A stretch of DNA of 20,828 nucleotides from Rhodocyclaceae bacterium (GTDB lineage: Bacteria; Pseudomonadota; Gammaproteobacteria; Burkholderiales; Rhodocyclaceae). Both the position numbers and the translations under genes were made by a program. The stretch is taken from assembly GCA_025361105.1 (NCBI GenBank), contig JANYAW010000065.1, forward strand, positions 1-20,828, read 5' to 3'. The notes beneath the pieces are model-generated. The model did no database searches. It was not told where the DNA came from and saw only the letters and a program-made list of their open reading frames with translations. Shown here piece by piece: positions 1-6,747 of this stretch. Position 1 is the first letter of the stretch, and each line of letters opens with the position of its first letter.

Positions 1-1
1 A

Positions 2-178
2 TATCTCGACAATGTCAGCGACGATGCCATCGTCAACCTCAATATCCCTACCGCGCAGCCGCTGGTTTATGAATTGGATGCGGAATTAAAGCCAATACGT
101 AGTTATTACCTGGGCGATGCCGGCGCCATCGAAGCGGCGATGCAAGCCGTGGCCAATCAAGGAAAAGCCAGCGCGTGA
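2..178 (+). CDS. gpmA: 2,3-bisphosphoglycerate-dependent phosphoglycerate mutase, 3' end only
   Basis: The open frame from base 2 to the TGA at 176-178 encodes 58 residues that match the C-terminus of GpmA: NIPTAQPLVYEL, then LKPIRSYYLGD, ending VANQGKASA. The family interconverts 3- and 2-phosphoglycerate in glycolysis and gluconeogenesis in the cytoplasm. The catalytic histidines and the start lie left of the window, so only the tail can be judged. Its stop overlaps the next gene's GTG start (GTGA), which suggests translational coupling with envC. The family call is confident from the NIPT..PLVYELD and YYLGD tail motifs, which are typical of GpmA and not of GpmI. Confidence 0.93.
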   Translation, partial: YLDNVSDDAIVNLNIPTAQPLVYELDAELKPIRSYYLGDAGAIEAAMQAVANQGKASA

Positions 179-1443
179 GGTTTGTCGCGAGCCATTGCAC
201 GCGCTCGTTGCTATCGTTGCGCCCGGTCGCCGCACTTGTTGCATTAGTCGCCTGCGTGCTTGGGTTTTCAACGGCAAGTGGCGCAGCCAAGCACGATCTG
301 AAAGACGTACAAAATCGCCTGCAAACGCTGAATCGTGATCTTGCCAAAAGCCAGGAAAAACACAGCGACGCGGTCGATCAATTGAAGGATACCGAGACCC
401 GGATTTCGGTCGCCACCAAACATTTGCGCGACCTGAGCGACGAGCGCAAAGCTTTGCAGGCGCAGCTCAGCGAGCTCAATAATCAAACCCGCAAACTTGA
501 CAGTCAGGCGGCGCGGCAGCAAGCGCAATTAAGTCGCGTGTTGCGCTCGCAATCTTCCCAAGCGGAGAGCGATGGTTTGCAAAAATGGTTGTCGGGAACC
601 GATCCGAATCAATCGGCGCGCGACGAATATTTTCTGACGCGGCTATCGCAAGCCAAGGCCAATTTGATTCGAGAATTGCAAGGCATCGCGGTGGAAAAAC
701 GCACGCTGGCACAAACGGTGGCAGCGCACAAAGCGCAGATACTTGCGATTGAAAAAAATGAACAAGGCAGCCGCGAAGAATTGCTCGCCTTGCAAAAACA
801 ACGGCAATTGACGCTGGCTGCCTTGGCAGGAAAAATCAAAGCGCAACGCCGGGAAATCGGCAGCTTGAAGCGCGATGAATTGCGGCTTAGCAATCTTATT
901 GAAGGGCTAGGAAAAAATTCGTCCGCGCGCGCACCGAAAAATACATCAGTTGGTGCTGGTGATACGCCGTCAAAATCAATCAAACCCACGACGCCACGCA
1001 CGAAAATTGTCGATGCCGACCCCGGCAAAATCGCCGGCGTATTCGGCCAACTTCGCGGCAAATTACGCATGCCCGCAGGCGGCCTAATCAAAGGTCGTTT
1101 TGGTACAGCGCGCGAAGACGGCGGCACGACATGGAAGGGAATTTTTATTCGCGCTGACGAAGGCACCGAAGTTCGCGCCGTTGCCGCCGGCAAGGTCGTA
1201 TTTAGCGAATGGATGCGCGGCTTTGGCAACTTGCTGGTGATCGACCACGACGATGATTTCTTTTCGGTCTATGGCAACAATCAAACCTTGCTCGCTACTG
1301 TCGGTCAGCAGGTCAGTGCTGGTGCGCCGGTGAGCACGGTGGGCAGTAGCGGAGGCATTCCGGAAGCTGGCTTATACTTTGAGCTAAGGCACAAAGGACT
1401 GGCATTTGATCCGCTAAAGTGGATAAACGGCGGACAAAGATAA
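175..1443 (+). CDS. envC: EnvC-like murein hydrolase activator (degenerate LytM/M23 domain)
   Basis: This 422-residue protein has an N-terminal hydrophobic stretch (about residues 14-37) fitting a signal peptide. A long charged coiled coil follows (about 38-245), then a low-complexity linker and a C-terminal LytM/M23 domain (about 298-420). The LytM domain reads KGRFG..., VIDHDDDFFSVYGNNQ and LYFELRHKG. The zinc-ligand histidines of active M23 peptidases are absent (YGNN where active enzymes have YxH). This fits EnvC, which does not cut peptidoglycan but activates AmiA/AmiB-type amidases at the septum. The GTG start at 175 overlaps the gpmA stop; no better ATG exists before the signal peptide. 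Residues about 258-266 (SVGAGDTPS) in the linker come from a dispersed repeat copy at 947-970. Confidence 0.9.
   Translation: MRFVASHCTRSLLSLRPVAALVALVACVLGFSTASGAAKHDLKDVQNRLQTLNRDLAKSQEKHSDAVDQLKDTETRISVATKHLRDLSDERKALQAQLSELNNQTRKLDSQAARQQAQLSRVLRSQSSQAESDGLQKWLSGTDPNQSARDEYFLTRLSQAKANLIRELQGIAVEKRTLAQTVAAHKAQILAIEKNEQGSREELLALQKQRQLTLAALAGKIKAQRREIGSLKRDELRLSNLIEGLGKNSSARAPKNTSVGAGDTPSKSIKPTTPRTKIVDADPGKIAGVFGQLRGKLRMPAGGLIKGRFGTAREDGGTTWKGIFIRADEGTEVRAVAAGKVVFSEWMRGFGNLLVIDHDDDFFSVYGNNQTLLATVGQQVSAGAPVSTVGSSGGIPEAGLYFELRHKGLAFDPLKWINGGQR
947..970 (+). repeat. Dispersed repeat copy 1, inside envC linker
   Basis: This is the best match to the 24-base family consensus (core CAGTTGGTGCTGG, ending ATACGCCGT). 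It lies in frame in envC, in the gene's own orientation, and encodes SVGAGDTP in the linker between the coiled coil and the LytM domain. Confidence 0.85.
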
Positions 1444-1486
1444 GTCAAGCGGTAAGGTGCGGTATCAATAATTCGACGGAGTTTCT

Positions 1487-2962
1487 ATGCGCAGCAAGTT
1501 GCAAAAAATTGGTCTGATTTCGTTTGGTCTAGTCACCGGCATTTTCCTTAGTGTGAACTTTTCGGCGCTGGCCGCGAAAGGCTCTGGCGCCGCCGTATCT
1601 GGATCTGCGACGGCTTTGCCGATTGAGGAATTGCGCAGTTTCGCTGATGTCTTTGCGGCAATTAAGCAAGGTTATGTCGAGCCGATTGAAGACAAGAAAT
1701 TAATCACCCATGCCATTAGCGGCATGCTGGCCAATCTCGATCCGCATTCGTCTTATTTGGACAGCGAAGCATTCAAAGATTTGCAAGTTAGCACGCAAGG
1801 TGAGTTCGGCGGCCTTGGCATTGAGGTTGGCATGGAAGATGGCTATGTCAAAGTCATTTCGCCTATCGACGACACGCCCGCATGGAAAGCTGGCGTGATG
1901 GCGGGTGATTTGATTATCAAACTCGACGACACCTTGGTGAAAGGTCTGACGCTTGATGAAGCCGTGAAAAAAATGCGCGGCAAACCCAAGACACCGATCA
2001 AGTTGACAATCGTCCGCAAAGGCGAAAACAAGCCCATTGAAATCACGCTTTTGCGCGCCAAAATCAAAGTCGAAAGCGTGCGTTCGAAAATGCTTGACGG
2101 CGGTTTCGGTTACATCCGCGTGATTCAATTCCAGGAAGAAAGTACCGCCGATTTAGTCAAGCATTTGGACAAACTTTACAAAGGCGTCCGCGATCCAAAA
2201 GACGGCAAGACCAACAAAGATGCCAAACCCGTCAAGCCCGAAGACCTCAAAGGTTTGGTGCTTGATTTGCGTAACGACCCAGGCGGTTTGCTCAACGCGG
2301 CAGTCGGCATCAGCGCCGCGTTTTTGCCGACTGATACTTTGGTAGTCAGTACCGACGGGCGCACCGAAGATGCCAAGCGCCGCTACACCGCGACCGTGGC
2401 GGATTACACACGACGCGGCGAAGATGCATTGAAAAGTTTACCTGCCGGTGTAAAGACCGTGCCGCTGATTGTCTTGGTTAACGGCGGCTCGGCATCGGCT
2501 TCCGAGATTGTCGCCGGTGCATTGCAAGATCACAAACGCGCAGTTGTGATGGGCACGCAAACTTTCGGCAAAGGCTCTGTGCAAACCATCGTGCCACTGA
2601 CCGCCACGACAGCGATCAAACTGACCACGGCGCGTTATTTCACGCCTTCAGGGCGCTCGATTCAAGCCAAGGGCATCACGCCGGATGTGGTGGTTGAAGA
2701 GACGGCGAACGGCGTTCCACACGAGCGTTTGCGCGAAGCGGATTTGGAGCGGCATTTGGACGCATCGGGTGAGGAAACGAAAGATGTAAAAGAAACCGAC
2801 CGCGTCGTTGACCAAAAAGCCAAGCCCGTGGCAAAAGGCAAAAAACTCACCGACGAAGACGAGGAAGTTCGTGCCGGCCCGATTGAATACGCCGGTAAAA
2901 ACGACTATCAGTTCGCACAAGCGATGAATCTGCTCAAAGCCTTGCAGATCATCAAGCGCTAG
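1487..2962 (+). CDS. ctpA: S41-family C-terminal processing peptidase
   Basis: This 491-residue protein has a signal peptide or membrane anchor (about residues 8-30), a PDZ domain (about 100-185, with GGLGIEV) and an S41 catalytic core. VNGGSASASE contains the likely nucleophile S337, and TFGKGSVQT contains the general-base lysine K362; their 25-residue spacing matches the Ser/Lys dyad of Prc/CtpA proteases. The family cleaves C-terminal tails of periplasmic proteins and in many bacteria controls peptidoglycan hydrolases, which fits its place directly after envC. A lysine-rich acidic segment (about 425-470) near the C-terminus looks disordered. A Shine-Dalgarno sequence (CGGAG, 1477-1481) sits 5 bases before the ATG. 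It is 43 bases from envC and is probably in the same operon. Confidence 0.93.
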   Translation: MRSKLQKIGLISFGLVTGIFLSVNFSALAAKGSGAAVSGSATALPIEELRSFADVFAAIKQGYVEPIEDKKLITHAISGMLANLDPHSSYLDSEAFKDLQVSTQGEFGGLGIEVGMEDGYVKVISPIDDTPAWKAGVMAGDLIIKLDDTLVKGLTLDEAVKKMRGKPKTPIKLTIVRKGENKPIEITLLRAKIKVESVRSKMLDGGFGYIRVIQFQEESTADLVKHLDKLYKGVRDPKDGKTNKDAKPVKPEDLKGLVLDLRNDPGGLLNAAVGISAAFLPTDTLVVSTDGRTEDAKRRYTATVADYTRRGEDALKSLPAGVKTVPLIVLVNGGSASASEIVAGALQDHKRAVVMGTQTFGKGSVQTIVPLTATTAIKLTTARYFTPSGRSIQAKGITPDVVVEETANGVPHERLREADLERHLDASGEETKDVKETDRVVDQKAKPVAKGKKLTDEDEEVRAGPIEYAGKNDYQFAQAMNLLKALQIIKR

Positions 2963-2976
2963 GACTGAAGCGTGCG

Positions 2977-3438
2977 ATGAATCCCGAACAAGCCCGAGCG
3001 CTACGCGACGGTCATCCACGTCCATTGCCGACACCGTTTTTGCCGCAACCGGATACGCTCAAACGGCGTGAATTGCATTTTAGTGCGGCGCATCCAACGC
3101 AGATTCCGCGCGCGCACGAATTGCTCGGCGGCTTGCCCGGTCTGCAGGTCGAATCGGGCTCAACCGCAACGAGTTTAATGATCTGTTACGAGCTACGCGA
3201 ATACACCTTGGAAGGACTCGAAACTGCTTTGGTGGCGCAAGGTTTTCAATTTGATCAGTCTTTCGTTCGGCGCATCGCGCGCGCCATCATTCACTTTTCC
3301 GAAGAGACGCAACTACGCAATATGCGCGTACCCGAACGACTGATAAAGAAATCGCAACAGGTGTATTCCAAAGCTTGGGACAAGCACTTGCACGGCGACC
3401 ACGACGACACGCCGCTGGACATGCGGCAGGATCGTTAG
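2977..3438 (+). CDS. Conserved-looking protein of unknown function, possible ferredoxin-like (HMA-like) fold
   Basis: I do not recognise a named family for this 153-residue protein. It starts 14 bases after the ctpA stop, so it is probably co-transcribed. No signal peptide or membrane segment is visible. The middle (about residues 32-92) alternates as strand-helix-strand-strand-helix: RELHFSAAH, a helix ending LLGGLPGLQVE, SLMICYELREYTLEGLETALVAQGF. That layout and its GLPGLQVE and tLEgLetALvaqGF stretches recall heavy-metal-associated domains, but the metal-binding CxxC is absent. The C-terminal third is basic and helical (RRIARAIIHF, RLIKKSQQVYSKAWDKH). Its position between ctpA and moeB is compatible with many functions. 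The fold is an inference and the function is unknown. Confidence 0.75.
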   Translation: MNPEQARALRDGHPRPLPTPFLPQPDTLKRRELHFSAAHPTQIPRAHELLGGLPGLQVESGSTATSLMICYELREYTLEGLETALVAQGFQFDQSFVRRIARAIIHFSEETQLRNMRVPERLIKKSQQVYSKAWDKHLHGDHDDTPLDMRQDR

Positions 3439-3440
3439 AT

Positions 3441-3470
3441 AACGGCGTGTCACCAGCACCAACTGGCGAA
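3441..3470 (-). repeat. Dispersed repeat copy 2, between the 153-residue gene and moeB
   Basis: On the minus strand this reads TTCGCC, then the 13-base core CAGTTGGTGCTGG, then TGACACGCCGTT, one mismatch from the consensus over 24 bases. It begins two bases after the upstream TAG stop and ends 17 bases before the moeB ATG, so it fills most of the 49-base gap and leaves no obvious Shine-Dalgarno sequence for moeB. Confidence 0.85.
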
Positions 3471-3487
3471 TTCTCCCCATTAATTGG

Positions 3488-4243
3488 ATGAACGACAACC
3501 AACTCTTACGTTACAGCCGCCATATCCTCTTGCCGCAAATTGATGTGGTCGGGCAAGCGGAGATTCTGGCCGCGCGCGTGTTGGTGATAGGTGCTGGCGG
3601 GCTTGGCTCACCGGCGGCGATGTATCTGGCTTCGGCGGGTATCGGCACCTTGGTGTTGGCCGATGGCGACACGGTTGACCTGACCAATTTGCAGCGTCAA
3701 ATATTGCATCGCACTGGGACGATAGGCTTATCAAAAGTCGCATCGGGTACGCGCACACTGGGCGAAATCAATCCTGAATGCGAAGTCATCGGCATCAATG
3801 AGCGACTTGAAGGCGCACGACTGGAAGTGGAAATTTTGGCTGCCGATGTGGTGCTCGATTGCTCGGATAATTTCGCCACGCGCCACGCCGTGAATCGCGC
3901 TTGCGTGAAATTTCGCAAGCCTCTGGTGTCGGGTGCGGCGATTCGTTTTGATGGACAAATCAGCGTCTTCGATTCTCGCCACGCCGACGCGCCGTGCTAC
4001 GAATGCCTGTTTCCCGAAGCAGAAAGTGTCGAGGAAGTACGCTGCGCGACGATGGGCGTGTTCGCGCCGCTGGTCGGCATCATCGGCGCTTGCCAAGCAG
4101 CGGAAGCGCTGAAAATCATTGTCGCTTGTGGCACCACATTGGCCGGACGCTTATTGCTGCTCGATGGCCTCGCCATGTCGTGGCGAGAAATTGCTGTGCC
4201 GCGTGACCTGCAGTGCGCTGTGTGTGGAGCAAACGCGAAATGA
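3488..4243 (+). CDS. moeB: Molybdopterin-synthase adenylyltransferase (MoeB/ThiF/HesA family)
   Basis: This 251-residue cytoplasmic E1-like enzyme would adenylate the C-terminal glycine of MoaD (molybdenum cofactor) or ThiS (thiazole). Visible motifs are the nucleotide loop GAGGLGS (35-41), DLTNLQRQILH (64-74), DCSDNF (124-129), CxxC zinc pairs C170/C173 and C243/C246, and C186 in the RCATMGVFAPLVG segment. There is no rhodanese domain, and the length fits MoeB. MoeB and ThiF cannot be separated safely by sequence alone, and no mo- or thi- genes lie nearby; moeB is the conventional name for this position. The start at 3488 is set by MNDNQLLRYSRHILLPQ, the usual N-terminus. No good Shine-Dalgarno is seen, because repeat copy 2 occupies the upstream gap. 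Confidence 0.88.
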   Translation: MNDNQLLRYSRHILLPQIDVVGQAEILAARVLVIGAGGLGSPAAMYLASAGIGTLVLADGDTVDLTNLQRQILHRTGTIGLSKVASGTRTLGEINPECEVIGINERLEGARLEVEILAADVVLDCSDNFATRHAVNRACVKFRKPLVSGAAIRFDGQISVFDSRHADAPCYECLFPEAESVEEVRCATMGVFAPLVGIIGACQAAEALKIIVACGTTLAGRLLLLDGLAMSWREIAVPRDLQCAVCGANAK

Positions 4244-5010
4244 AGTCTCTGGCCGGAAAAATTGCGCTGGTCACCGGTGGCAGCCAAGGCATAGGCCTTG
4301 CCACCGTGCAAGCTTTGCTCGCCGCAGAAGCGACGGTTATCACTTGTGGGCGCTCCTTGGATAAATGGAAGCTCGCCATCGCGCAAAATCCGGCCTTGTG
4401 CACGGTGGATTTTCATGCAGTGGATTTGACTCTGCCTAGCGAATTGAAAGCATGGTTCGCCAGCGTGCGGCGAACCCACGGTCGGCTGGATATCGCCGTC
4501 AACAATTTCGCCTCAAGTGCGCGTGGCATTGGAGGATTTTCAAAGCTCAGCGACGGGGAAATTAGCGCCGCCATGCATGCAGGGCTACTTGCTCCGCTGG
4601 CCTGTCTGCGTGAAGAAATTTTGCTGATGCAACTGGGCACACGGGGCGGCGCTATCGTCAATGTCTCGTCCATCAATGGCCTGCGCGCCACGCCGGGTGC
4701 AGCGGTATATAGCGCGGCCAAGCATGGCATCGAAGGCATCACCAAATCATTGGCGCTGGAAGTGATAGGCCAAGGCATCCGTATCAACGCTGTCGCGCCT
4801 GGTGTGACGCTGACGCCAAGCTGGGAAGCGCGGCTCGCCGCAGCAGAATCGCCGAGCGCACTGAAAGCCAGCGTCGAACAAATGGTGCCGCTAAAACGCT
4901 TCGCCGACGCCGATGAAATCGCCAATGCAATTGTGTGGCTGTGTTCGGATGCCGCGAGTTATGTAGTCGGCCACACGCTGGTGGTCGATGGCGGATTGTC
5001 GCAAGCCTAA
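4240..5010 (+). CDS. Short-chain dehydrogenase/reductase (classical SDR), substrate unknown
   Basis: I place the start at ATG 4240 (MKSLAGKIALVTGG). It overlaps the moeB stop as ATGA and has GGAG at 4226-4229. A longer frame from 4213 adds nine residues of moeB-overlapping sequence and is unlikely. The 256-residue product has the cofactor loop TGGSQGIG (12-19), VNNFASS in place of the usual NNAG (88-93), catalytic serine in NVSSING (141-147) and YSAAK (Y157, K161). It ends VGHTLVVDGGLSQA, as SDRs do. The helix-4 asparagine of the usual tetrad seems replaced (MHAGLLAP). It is probably an NAD(P)H-dependent oxidoreductase of the FabG-like group. Overlap suggests coupling to moeB, but no functional link is evident. 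The stop lies one base from the convergent ribD stop. Confidence 0.87.
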   Translation: MKSLAGKIALVTGGSQGIGLATVQALLAAEATVITCGRSLDKWKLAIAQNPALCTVDFHAVDLTLPSELKAWFASVRRTHGRLDIAVNNFASSARGIGGFSKLSDGEISAAMHAGLLAPLACLREEILLMQLGTRGGAIVNVSSINGLRATPGAAVYSAAKHGIEGITKSLALEVIGQGIRINAVAPGVTLTPSWEARLAAAESPSALKASVEQMVPLKRFADADEIANAIVWLCSDAASYVVGHTLVVDGGLSQA

Positions 5011-5011
5011 A

Positions 5012-6118
5012 TCAGCTAACAGCAAGCAAACGCGCGAGAATCAAACTGTCATCGCCGAGTGTGCGGCGCTCGAGGATGTGTAATCTCTTGGCATCGCCGA
5101 GTCGCGTGATTTCGCCAATCGCAAACATGCCGCGCGCCGCTTCGCCGATCAAAATCGGCGCTTGATAAATCAGCAATTCGTCCACCAGATTTTCTGCCAG
5201 CAGTGCACCGTTGAGCGCGCTACCTGCCTCAACCAAGACTTCATTGACACCGCGTCGCCCGAGCTCTTGCAGCATCGCTGCGAGATCGATTCGTCCGTCG
5301 GCGTTGGGCATGGTCAGCACCTCCGCGCCAGCATCTTCAAGTGCCTGCTGCCGATTGGGATCGTTCTCGGCGTAAAAAATTAACGCGCCGCCATTAGCTA
5401 GCAACGCCGCTTTGGGCGACGTTTCAAGGCGGCTATCGAGCACCACGCGCAATGGTTGTCGCGACGTAGTCACATCGCGCACGGTGAGTCGTGGATTGTC
5501 ATGCTTCACGCTGCCAATGCCGGTCAAAATCGCACAGGATCTGGCGCGCCAATGATGCGCATTCTTGCGTGCGGCTTCACCGGTAATCCATTGCGATACG
5601 CCATTCTTCAGCGCCGTTTTGCCGTCGATGCTGACAGCGATTTTCACGCGCAGCCACGGTCGCCCACGGCTCATGCGCGAGACAAATCCGACATTCAATT
5701 CGCGCGCTTCATGTTCGAGCAATCCGTATTCGACAGCGATTCCAGCGGCACGCAATTTCGCCAAACCTTGCCCGGCGACTAGCGGATTCGGGTCTTGCAT
5801 CGCCACGACTACCCGCGTGATTCCGGCGGCGATCAGCGCGTCGGCGCAGGGTGGCGTTTTGCCGAAATGGCTGCAAGGTTCCAGGGTGACGTAAGCCGTG
5901 GAACCACTTAACGCCGTATCACCAGCACCAACTGACGAGCGCAGCGCCATGACTTCGGCATGCGTCTCACCGGCGCGTTCATGCCAGCCTTCGCCGATAG
6001 TTTGACCATCTTTTACGATGACGCAACCCACACGCGGATTGGGTGTCGTGGTGAACAAACCGCGCTCTGCGAGTTGCAATGCGCGCGCCATGAAAATGAA
6101 ATCTGTGGCCTTATCCAT
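5012..6118 (-). CDS. ribD: Bifunctional riboflavin deaminase/reductase RibD
   Basis: The 368 residues cover both RibD domains. The N-terminal deaminase (1-145) carries TPNPRVGCVIV, HAE (H53, E55) and PCSHFGKTPPC (C82, C91), which bind the catalytic zinc. The C-terminal reductase (about 150-365) carries KIAVSIDGKTAL, SQWITGEAAR and LVEAGSALNGALL. The enzyme deaminates the pyrimidine from GTP cyclohydrolase II, then reduces the ribose with NADPH, in riboflavin synthesis. The start at 6118 is 13 bases after the nrdR stop, so glyA-nrdR-ribD probably forms one transcription unit. Residues about 61-70 (SSVGAGDTAL) come from a dispersed repeat copy where orthologues usually have a short AAGERARG-like stretch. 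The loop lies just after the zinc-binding HAE helix, so the enzyme is probably still functional. Confidence 0.93.
   Translation of the reverse strand: MDKATDFIFMARALQLAERGLFTTTPNPRVGCVIVKDGQTIGEGWHERAGETHAEVMALRSSVGAGDTALSGSTAYVTLEPCSHFGKTPPCADALIAAGITRVVVAMQDPNPLVAGQGLAKLRAAGIAVEYGLLEHEARELNVGFVSRMSRGRPWLRVKIAVSIDGKTALKNGVSQWITGEAARKNAHHWRARSCAILTGIGSVKHDNPRLTVRDVTTSRQPLRVVLDSRLETSPKAALLANGGALIFYAENDPNRQQALEDAGAEVLTMPNADGRIDLAAMLQELGRRGVNEVLVEAGSALNGALLAENLVDELLIYQAPILIGEAARGMFAIGEITRLGDAKRLHILERRTLGDDSLILARLLAVS
5909..5938 (-). repeat. Dispersed repeat copy 3, inside ribD
   Basis: On the minus strand this reads TCGT, the 13-base core CAGTTGGTGCTGG, then TGATACGGCGTTA, one mismatch over the 24-base core. 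It is in frame with ribD and in the gene's orientation, encoding SVGAGDTAL between HAEVMALR and STAYVTLEPC in the deaminase domain. Confidence 0.85.
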
Positions 6119-6131
6119 CAGGCATCAAGCA

Positions 6132-6620
6132 CTATTTCGCCGGTCGGCGGGTTACATTCGACTTAACACGCGGCTTTTTAATCTCGCGTATCGCGTCAGA
6201 AAATTCATCGACATCTTCAAAATTTCGATACACCGAAGCGAAGCGTATGTAGGCCACTTTGTCGAGTTTTTTCAGCTCACGCATCACCAGTTCGCCAATC
6301 CGATCCGAGTTCACTTCGCGCTCAGCCAATTGCACCAATTTTTCTTCGATACGATCAATCGCCGCGTCAATTAGTTCAGTCGGCACCGAACGTTTGCGCA
6401 GCGACAACATCATGCTGCCCTTGAGTTTGTCACGCGCATAGTCGGTGCGGCTGCCGTTCTTCTTGACGATTTGCGGTAACTGCAATTCGACCCGCTCATA
6501 AGTCGTGAAGCGCTTGTCACACATCATGCAACGCCGCCGCCGCCGAACAGTGTCGGCTTCCTCGTTTTCACGAGTGTCGACTACTTGGGTGTTAACATCG
6601 TTGCAGTATGGACATTTCAT
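6132..6620 (-). CDS. nrdR: Transcriptional repressor of ribonucleotide reductase genes, NrdR
   Basis: The 162-residue product begins MKCPYCND and has the zinc ribbon C3/C6/C31/C34 with DTRENEEADTVRRRRRC. An ATP-cone domain (about 49-139) and a basic tail ending KPRVKSNVTRRPAK follow. The family senses ATP/dATP and binds NrdR boxes upstream of nrd operons. I chose ATG 6620 because GGAG lies 6 bases upstream and NrdR proteins begin MxCPxC. A TTG at 6638 would add six residues (LAERE) and is unlikely. It lies between glyA and ribD, an arrangement I recall from betaproteobacteria. The start codon and Shine-Dalgarno lie inside a stable inverted repeat (6613-6645), which may affect translation. Confidence 0.94.
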   Translation of the reverse strand: MKCPYCNDVNTQVVDTRENEEADTVRRRRRCMMCDKRFTTYERVELQLPQIVKKNGSRTDYARDKLKGSMMLSLRKRSVPTELIDAAIDRIEEKLVQLAEREVNSDRIGELVMRELKKLDKVAYIRFASVYRNFEDVDEFSDAIREIKKPRVKSNVTRRPAK

Positions 6621-6645
6621 TTCTCGCTCCGCGAGCAATGAAATG
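6613..6645 (-). promoter_or_regulatory. Predicted mRNA hairpin over the nrdR start site
   Basis: On the minus strand the leader reads CATTTCAT, TG, CTCG, CGGAG, CGAG, AA, ATGAAATG. The outer arms pair over 8 bp, and the inner arms CTCG/CGAG pair over 4 bp. The 5-base loop CGGAG contains the Shine-Dalgarno sequence, and the 3' outer arm contains the nrdR start codon. The pairing is seen directly; a regulatory role is inferred. Confidence 0.5.
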
Positions 6646-6677
6646 CCCCTGTCGCAAACTGTCCCCCACCTCCCATG

Positions 6678-6695
6678 CCCCCGCCCGGGCGGGGG
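6678..6695. repeat. Perfect 18-bp GC palindrome between glyA and nrdR
   Basis: CCCCCGCCC is followed at once by its reverse complement GGGCGGGGG. It is extremely GC-rich compared with its surroundings. No T-run follows in either direction, so it is not a textbook intrinsic terminator, but the structure could slow polymerase or protect the glyA mRNA 3' end. Confidence 0.6.
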
Positions 6696-6707
6696 TGACT
6701 AATTTGG

Positions 6708-6726
6708 TTTCCCGCTACGTGGGAAA
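6708..6726. terminator. Stem-loop downstream of glyA, possible weak terminator or processing site
   Basis: TTTCCC at 6708-6713 pairs with GGGAAA at 6721-6726, and two more pairs (one G-U) leave a 3-base loop. It is the first structure after the glyA stop, 22 bases downstream. A clear U-tract is missing, so it may only partly reduce readthrough into nrdR-ribD. Confidence 0.4.
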
Positions 6727-6747
6727 TAACAACTGCTCGATGCACGT

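Noticed and set aside
609..1229. 206-residue open frame on the minus strand inside envC.
   Set aside because: It is the antisense shadow of a well-supported gene; no ribosome site, and its sequence is rich in serine/arginine as expected for a shadow frame.
1309..1335. CAGTGCTGGTGCGCCGG in envC resembles the repeat.
   Set aside because: It encodes VSAGAPVS, a conserved part of the LytM domain found in EnvC homologs, and matches the repeat only in part.
3586..3612. GGTGATAGGTGCTGGCGGG in moeB resembles part of the repeat.
   Set aside because: It encodes VIGAGGLG, the conserved nucleotide-binding loop.
4213..4239. Earlier ATG for the SDR gene.
   Set aside because: It overlaps the zinc-binding CxxC tail codons of moeB; the ATGA overlap start at 4240 has a Shine-Dalgarno and the usual SDR N-terminus.
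5011..5011. Terminator between the SDR gene and ribD.
   Set aside because: The convergent stops are separated by one base, and no stem with a T-run is visible around them.
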